From NCBI GenBank assembly GCA_038230775.1, contig JBBRMQ010000076.1:1-16118 (forward strand): 16,118 nucleotides of DNA, written 5' to 3'. Shown piece after piece: positions 11,605-16,118 of the stretch (position 1 is its first letter; the number at the start of each line of letters is the position of its first letter). Under the pieces are notes generated by a model. It was not told where the DNA came from. It made no database searches and saw only the letters and a list, made by a program, of their open reading frames with translations. The stretch is from JBBRMQ01 sp038230775. Lineage in GTDB: Bacteria; Acidobacteriota; Thermoanaerobaculia; Gp7-AA8. The translations under genes and the position numbers were made by a program.

Positions 11605-12981
11605 TTACCCGATGCTGCGCAGAATCGCAGCGGCCGAGCGCTCCACGTCCTCTTCCGTCGTCGCCCAGTTCGACACCGAGATCCGCATCGCGGCCATGTT
11701 GTGCCACGTCGTGCCGGCGAGCCAGCACGTGCCGTCCTGCTGCACACGCGTCACGGTTTGCCGCGTCACGTCGTCCGAATCGCCGAAGCGCACCAGCACC
11801 TGATTGAGCACCACGTCGTTGAGCACCTTCACGCGCGGATCGCGTCGCAGGATCTCCGCAAACTGACGCGCGCGCGCACAGAGCCGATCGACGAGCGATT
11901 CCACGCCGCGGCGGCCGAGGTGACGGAGGGCGGCGTAGACGGTGAAGCCGCGCGCGCGGCGTGAAAACTCAGGAACCCAGTCGACGGAATCCCGTTCCAC
12001 GCCAGCCGTCTGCTCGAGATAGGCCGCGGTTACCGTCATGGCCGCGCGATGCGCAGCCGTGTCGCGAACGAAGACGATGCCGTTGTCGTACGGAACGTTG
12101 AGCCACTTGTGCGCGTCGGTGGCCCAGGAGTCCGCGAGGTCGACGCCATCGAGCAGCGCGCGCCGGTCACGGCTCGCGCGTCCCCACAATCCGAACGCAC
12201 CGTCGACGTGTACCCAGCCCTGCCGCTCGTGCGCGATGTCGCAGATCTCGCGGATGGGATCGAACGAACCGGTGTTCACGTTCCCCGCCTGCGCGCAGAC
12301 GATCGCCGGTCCGCGCACGTCGGCCATGGCCTTGCGTAGTTCGGAAGCGATCATCCTCCCCTGATCATCGGTCGGCACGAGCTTCACCGACTTCGTCCCG
12401 AAGCCCAGCATCCGGAGCGACGAATAGATCGTGATGTGAGCCTCGGCGCTGAGGATCAGCGCCACCGGCGGCGCGCCCGGCAGGCCGTGGTCTTCGACGT
12501 TCCAGCCGGCTCGTCGCAGGACGCCGTGTCTGGCCGCGGCGAGACCCGTGAAGTTCGCCATCTGTCCGCCGGTGACGAAGCCGAAGCTGGTCTGCGGCGG
12601 CAGCCCGAAGAGATCGAGCAGCCATTCGCGCGTGATGTCTTCGACGACGGAAGCGGCGGGCGATGCGGCGTAGATGCCCGCGTTCTGATCCCACGCCGTC
12701 GTCAGCCAGTCGGCAGCGACGGTGACCGGGATCGCGCCGCCGATCACGAAGCCGAAGAAACGCGCGCCCGCCGTGCCCATGAGGCCGGGCTCCGCGCCAC
12801 GAGCCAGCGCATCGATGACGGCGCCGGCCTCTTCTCCCTCGTCGGACAGCGGAACGCGCAGCGCGGCCAGCAATTCGTCGCGGCGCGCGGTCGGGCGCAC
12901 GGGACGGTCTGGCAGAGTGCGAAGGAAGCGCACCGCATGATCGCGTGCGCGGTCGAGAATCGATTCATCGAGAAGCTTCAT
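11605..12981 (-). CDS. PLP-dependent decarboxylase (group II, aromatic-L-amino-acid/tyrosine decarboxylase-like)
   Basis: 458 residues, a full-length fold-type I PLP enzyme of the group II amino-acid decarboxylase family, cytoplasmic. Visible landmarks in order: AASPAASVVEDITREWLLDL, the phosphate-binding GFVTGGQMANFTGLAAAR, AEAHITIYSSLRMLG (His stacking on the PLP ring), AGNVNTGSFDPI, HVDGAFGLWG (Asp for the pyridine nitrogen) and the Schiff-base lysine K292 in SWATDAHKWLNVPYDNG. The C-terminal small domain includes VLNQVLVRF. ATG 12981 has GGAAAGAG just upstream; the frame stays open to about 13374, but that stretch is the antisense of the GNAT gene. The starts of this gene and the divergent GNAT gene are 9 bp apart. 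The substrate (aromatic amino acid, glutamate or other) cannot be decided from motifs alone. Confidence 0.92.
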   Translation of the reverse strand: MKLLDESILDRARDHAVRFLRTLPDRPVRPTARRDELLAALRVPLSDEGEEAGAVIDALARGAEPGLMGTAGARFFGFVIGGAIPVTVAADWLTTAWDQNAGIYAASPAASVVEDITREWLLDLFGLPPQTSFGFVTGGQMANFTGLAAARHGVLRRAGWNVEDHGLPGAPPVALILSAEAHITIYSSLRMLGFGTKSVKLVPTDDQGRMIASELRKAMADVRGPAIVCAQAGNVNTGSFDPIREICDIAHERQGWVHVDGAFGLWGRASRDRRALLDGVDLADSWATDAHKWLNVPYDNGIVFVRDTAAHRAAMTVTAAYLEQTAGVERDSVDWVPEFSRRARGFTVYAALRHLGRRGVESLVDRLCARARQFAEILRRDPRVKVLNDVVLNQVLVRFGDSDDVTRQTVTRVQQDGTCWLAGTTWHNMAAMRISVSNWATTEEDVERSAAAILRSIG

Positions 12982-12984
12982 ACT
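12979..12984 (+). promoter_or_regulatory. Putative -10 element (CATACT) of a leaderless GNAT start
   Basis: CATACT is followed by six bases and ATG 12991; the same hexamer and spacing precede the receiver gene at 1592. It overlaps the start codon of the divergent decarboxylase gene. Confidence 0.3.
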
Positions 12985-12990
12985 CTTTCC

Positions 12991-13404
12991 ATGTACACAA
13001 TTCATACGGATAAGTCGAGGATGGATGTCGATCGGATCCATCGGTATCTCAGCGAAGAATCGTACTGGGCCAGGAACATCCCGCGGGAAGTCGTGGCCCG
13101 CTCCATCGAGCACTCCCTCTGCTTCGCCGCGTTCGCCGGCGAGGAGTTTGCCGGATTCGCGCGAGTCGTCACGGACTATGGGACAGTCGGTTATGTGGCC
13201 GACGTTTTCGTTCTGCCGGCCCATCGCGGCCGCGGCGCCGGCAGAGCCTTGATGCGCGCGATCCGCGAGCATCCTTCGCTGGCCGGGCTTCGCCGCTGGC
13301 ATCTCGTCACACGCGACGCACACGGCCTTTACGAGAAGTTCGGATTCCGCGCGTTGTCGAAACCCGATCGCCACATGGAGATCGTGGTCGAGAACCCCTA
13401 CTGA
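12991..13404 (+). CDS. GNAT family N-acetyltransferase
   Basis: 137 residues, a single-domain acetyl-CoA-dependent N-acetyltransferase, cytoplasmic. It shows the small-GNAT pattern LSEESYWARNIPREV, ARVVTDYGTVGYVADVFVLP, the acetyl-CoA pyrophosphate loop HRGRGAGRALM (R-G-x-G-x-G/A) and the C-terminal RDAHGLYEKFGFRAL. ATG 12991 is chosen because it keeps the first strand; ATG 13021 is possible. There is no Shine-Dalgarno, and CATACT lies six bases upstream, so it may be leaderless. It is divergent from the decarboxylase and its last 7 bases overlap the end of the convergent coiled-coil gene. The acceptor substrate is unknown. Confidence 0.9.
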   Translation: MYTIHTDKSRMDVDRIHRYLSEESYWARNIPREVVARSIEHSLCFAAFAGEEFAGFARVVTDYGTVGYVADVFVLPAHRGRGAGRALMRAIREHPSLAGLRRWHLVTRDAHGLYEKFGFRALSKPDRHMEIVVENPY

Positions 13405-16118
13405 GGCGCGGCCAGCATGTTGGCGAGGACGGCCTGCAGCGCGTCGAACTTGACCGGCTTTCGTAACAGCTCATCGGGTTTGATGCCTTGGGCCGCGGAC
13501 TCGTTGGAGTAGTCGCCGCTCATCAGAACGACCTTCGTCGCCGTGGTTTCTTCGTTCGATTTCAACAGGCGGCAGAGCTCGCGGCCGTCCATCTTCGGCA
13601 TCTGTGCGTCGGCGATGACGACGGCCGGCTTTTGCGCCGTCGCCATGCGCAGCCCGTCCAGCCCGTCGACCGCGGTGATGACGTCGTATCCGTTCTTGTG
13701 CAGCTGATCGCGCCACATCGTTCGCATGTTGGGATCGTGATGGACGAAGAGAATCAACGCGCGGCGCGTGTCGCGCGGAGTGGGGATGGTGCCGGATGCG
13801 GTCCGCTTGAGCACCGCGTGCGCCTGCTCCGCGATCTCGAGCACGTCCGCGCGGGCCCGCTGTTCATCGTCGATGGGCGACGATTCGCCGAATGGTGACA
13901 GGAACGGAGCCGGCGTCGGCACGGCCACGGCGGGAAAGGGATCGGATTCCGGCGCCGATGGTGGAGGCGCAACAGCGGCTGGTGGAGGCGTGGAAGCGGA
14001 CGCCTCGCGCATCGTCTGCAGCTCCCGCTGCGCGTCGTTTGCTTTGGCCGTAAGGGTCTCGCGGAGGTTGTTCCACTTCTCCTGGGCCGTCGTGAACAAC
14101 TGACGATCACGATCGATCTGCTGCTGCAGATTCGTCACCCTCATCGTGAGCGTCCGCACCTCGGCGCGCGCTTCCTGTTTCTCCTCCAGCGCCTTCCCGA
14201 TGTCCGCTTCGTGATCGGACGCCAGGTGCGTCACGATCGTCTGCAGCTTCTCGCTCCATTCCGTCTCGAGCCTGGCGCGCACCGCGGTTTCGTCGACGAC
14301 GTGGGTCTTCGCGTCCTCCAACTGCCGCTGCAGCTCATGAACCTTGTTCGTCAGATGACGCACCTCGGCCCGCGCCCCCTCGCGCTCCATCATGGCGTCG
14401 CCGATGTCGTTCTCATGATCCGCGGCGATGCCGCCGACGATTTTCTGCAGCTTGTCGTTCCACTCCGACTCGAGCTGGGCGCGCGTGGCGCGCTCGGCTT
14501 CGATCATCCGCTGCATTTCGGCGACGGTTCGCTCGACGGTCGCGCCATGCTCGGCGCCGAGGTGTTGCAGGCGCTCGTTCCATTCCGTTTCGCTCTGGGT
14601 CCGCGTGGCGTGTTCGCTCTCGATCCGGTCCTGCAGCTCGGTGAACTTGTCGGTGAGCATCCGGGATTCGGCCCGCGCAGCCTCGCGCTCTTCGATCGCG
14701 CGTCCGATGTCGCTCTCGTGATCCGAGGCCATCCCGGAGACGATCGTTTTAAGCTTCTGATTCCAATCGTTCTCGTGCTGCTCGCGCGCCGCGCGCTCAC
14801 TCTCGAGCCGTTGCTGCAGCTCGACGGCGCGCGCTTCGAGCGTCCGCGCCTCGGCGCGCGCGTTTTCGCGCTCCTCGAGCGCGGTGCCGAGGTCCTGCTT
14901 GTGGCCCGATTCGCGTTCGTCATGCGCCGCGCGCTGGCTGTCGATGGTGTGCTGCATCTCCGCGAGGCGCGTCTCATGGTTCCGGGCGTGCCCTGCAACG
15001 GTCGATTCCCGTTCGGCGCGTTCCATCTGGATCGTCTGCTCCAGCTCCGCAATGCGCCCTTCGAGGTTTCGTGCATGGTCCGTTGCAGCGGATTCACGCT
15101 CGCCGCGCGCCGCGCGTTCTCCGTCGATGGTCTGCTGCAGTCCGGCGGCATGCTGTTCCGCTGCCTGCACTTTTTCGGCAGCACTTGCCCGTTCGCGCTC
15201 CACCAGCTGCTGCAACTCGGCGACGCGTTTCTCCAGGCCCTGCGCGTGCTCGCCGGCGGCGGCATCGCGTTCCGCGCGCGACGCGCGTTCGGTCTCCAGG
15301 GTGCGCTGGAGCTCCTTCAGGCGCATCTCGACTCCGCGCAACTCCGCCCGGGCCGCTTCGCGTTCTTCGATCACGGTGCCGATGGCATTTTCGTGATCGG
15401 AGGACAGGCTGGCGGAGCGCTCCCGCGACGACGACTCCAGCTCCGCGATTCGCGCGGCGGTCGTGGCCATCTGTGCTTCCGCACGCTCGCGTGCGGCGCG
15501 TTCACGATCGAGCGCGCCGTGCACGTCGCCTTGCGCCGCGGCGGTCTGATTGAGCTGCTGCTGAAGCTCGCGGGCAAGCGCGGCGACCTGCTCGCGGATT
15601 CCGCGCTCGTTTTCCAGCGCACGCTGCAAATCGTTGTGGCGCGCCTCGTGCGCGGCAGTCTCGCGCTGCCTTTTCTCGTTCCACTCGCGCTCGCGCTGCG
15701 TCCCGTCGGCGCGGAGCTTGTCCGCGCCGGTCCGCGCCGAGGAAAGCTCGGCGTTCAGCTCCGCGACGATCGCGTCGGCGCGCGCCGCCTGCTGGCTGGC
15801 TTCGGCCTGCTTGCCGGCGAGGTCCTTGCGCATCGATGCGATCGTCTGCGCCAGCTCGTCGCTCTTGCGTGTAAGCACCGTTCGCGCTTCTTCCGACAGC
15901 GCCAGGTCCTGCCGGATGCGCTTCACGGCGTCGGCAGACTTCGCGACTTCGCCCGTCCACCGGCTTCGCTCTTCCTCACGCGCCTGCGCGATGCGCGCCT
16001 CGTCGACGACGATCACGCGTTCGGCCGGGAACGTCGATGAAAGCGCGGTCAATAGCGGTGCTGAGGTAGCGGGCTCGATCGCGCGCCGAGGCGGACGCAG
16101 GAGCACGAACGTGACGAC
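13398..16118 (-). CDS. Long coiled-coil protein with C-terminal receiver domain (5' end outside window)
   Basis: More than 900 residues are visible and the frame remains open at the window edge (VVTFVLLRPP), so GTG 16106 is probably an internal Val. About 700 residues are highly charged Glu/Arg/Ala/Gln heptads, a very long cytoplasmic coiled coil. Within it an element with DHExDIGxAxEEREAARAE recurs, each time preceded by EWNxKLQxIV. A Pro/Ala-rich linker (STPPPAAVAPPPS) leads to a receiver at the C-terminus: FVHHDPNMR in place of the usual acidic pair (only the D of HHD remains), phosphoacceptor D (VVIADAQMPKMDG, codon 13608-13610), MSG and LRKPVK. The architecture is reminiscent of polarity/motility scaffolds such as FrzS and AglZ, but with the receiver at the opposite end. 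A scaffold switched by phosphorylation is an inference. Confidence 0.85.
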   Translation of the reverse strand, partial: VVTFVLLRPPRRAIEPATSAPLLTALSSTFPAERVIVVDEARIAQAREEERSRWTGEVAKSADAVKRIRQDLALSEEARTVLTRKSDELAQTIASMRKDLAGKQAEASQQAARADAIVAELNAELSSARTGADKLRADGTQREREWNEKRQRETAAHEARHNDLQRALENERGIREQVAALARELQQQLNQTAAAQGDVHGALDRERAARERAEAQMATTAARIAELESSSRERSASLSSDHENAIGTVIEEREAARAELRGVEMRLKELQRTLETERASRAERDAAAGEHAQGLEKRVAELQQLVERERASAAEKVQAAEQHAAGLQQTIDGERAARGERESAATDHARNLEGRIAELEQTIQMERAERESTVAGHARNHETRLAEMQHTIDSQRAAHDERESGHKQDLGTALEERENARAEARTLEARAVELQQRLESERAAREQHENDWNQKLKTIVSGMASDHESDIGRAIEEREAARAESRMLTDKFTELQDRIESEHATRTQSETEWNERLQHLGAEHGATVERTVAEMQRMIEAERATRAQLESEWNDKLQKIVGGIAADHENDIGDAMMEREGARAEVRHLTNKVHELQRQLEDAKTHVVDETAVRARLETEWSEKLQTIVTHLASDHEADIGKALEEKQEARAEVRTLTMRVTNLQQQIDRDRQLFTTAQEKWNNLRETLTAKANDAQRELQTMREASASTPPPAAVAPPPSAPESDPFPAVAVPTPAPFLSPFGESSPIDDEQRARADVLEIAEQAHAVLKRTASGTIPTPRDTRRALILFVHHDPNMRTMWRDQLHKNGYDVITAVDGLDGLRMATAQKPAVVIADAQMPKMDGRELCRLLKSNEETTATKVVLMSGDYSNESAAQGIKPDELLRKPVKFDALQAVLANMLAAPQ
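14196..14723 (-). repeat. Internal repeats in the coiled-coil gene (DHExDIG units)
   Basis: Codons for DHEADIG (14196-14216), DHENDIG (14400-14420) and DHESDIG (14703-14723) mark three units spaced by 68 and 101 codons, in the same frame; a further variant DHENAIG is at 15378-15398. Each is followed in the protein by an A-E-x-R-x-L-T run. This points to growth of the rod by internal duplication. Confidence 0.65.

Noticed and set aside
12982..13374. N-terminal extension of the decarboxylase up to 13374
   Set aside because: The extension is the antisense of the GNAT gene; ATG 12981 has a purine-rich site upstream and gives the normal family length.
14211..16040. A 609-codon open frame on the plus strand opposite the coiled-coil gene
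   Set aside because: The minus-strand frame has clear heptads and a receiver domain. The plus-strand product is the Leu/Arg-rich antisense of Glu/Arg codons in GC-rich DNA, with no family features.

Overview
The window is a GC-rich bacterial chromosome segment, dense with genes on both strands. It carries short hairpin repeats of the GTGTCAT...ATGACAC type, a DUF4331 protein, a BTAD regulator and many stand-alone receiver proteins. This mix resembles soil Acidobacteriota or related phyla. That assignment is an inference from style only; no rRNA or marker gene is present. No tRNA, rRNA, IS element, phage gene or CRISPR array was seen.

Layout. (a) 1-1211 (+): the 3' end of a DUF4198 gene overlaps a HupE/UreJ-type membrane protein, probably a metal-uptake pair. 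(b) 1227-2517 (-): a single-domain receiver and, upstream of it, a GAF-LuxR transcription factor. (c) 2518-3016: a non-coding divergent region with a perfect GTAGGA-N4-TCCTAC palindrome and two hairpin repeats. (d) 3017-5333 (+): an overlapping operon of NarL/FixJ response regulator, soluble GAF histidine kinase and DinB-like protein. (e) 5453-7795 (+): two exported proteins (DUF4331 and an unrecognised two-repeat protein), followed by a strong terminator. (f) 7950-9314 (-): MgtE magnesium transporter. (g) 9445-10999 (+): a BTAD transcription factor fused to a C-terminal receiver, then a lone receiver. (h) 10996-12981 (-): an internally shortened YceI protein and a PLP-dependent decarboxylase. 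(i) 12991-13404 (+): a GNAT acetyltransferase. (j) 13398 to the window end (-): a very long coiled-coil protein ending in a receiver domain.

The most striking signal is in the histidine kinase (3646-4785). Its reading frame is intact except for one in-frame TGA at codon 69. That codon falls where I recall this GAF family having a conserved Cys (T-x-C). Starting 10 nt after the TGA is a perfect 7-bp hairpin with a GGTC loop, and the loop begins 17 nt after the TGA. This matches bacterial SECIS geometry, so the gene may encode a selenocysteine-containing sensor kinase. The alternative is a recent nonsense mutation or a sequence error.

A second signal is the 16-bp palindrome GTAGGA-N4-TCCTAC. 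It occurs perfectly twice, both times next to genes for LuxR-type DNA-binding regulators, with a degenerate copy upstream of the DUF4331 gene. This suggests a local regulon. A third is that six genes have a -10-like hexamer ending 6-8 nt before the ATG and no Shine-Dalgarno, which points to leaderless transcripts. Overall the window is dominated by phosphorelay parts: five receiver domains, one kinase and one GAF-LuxR protein.
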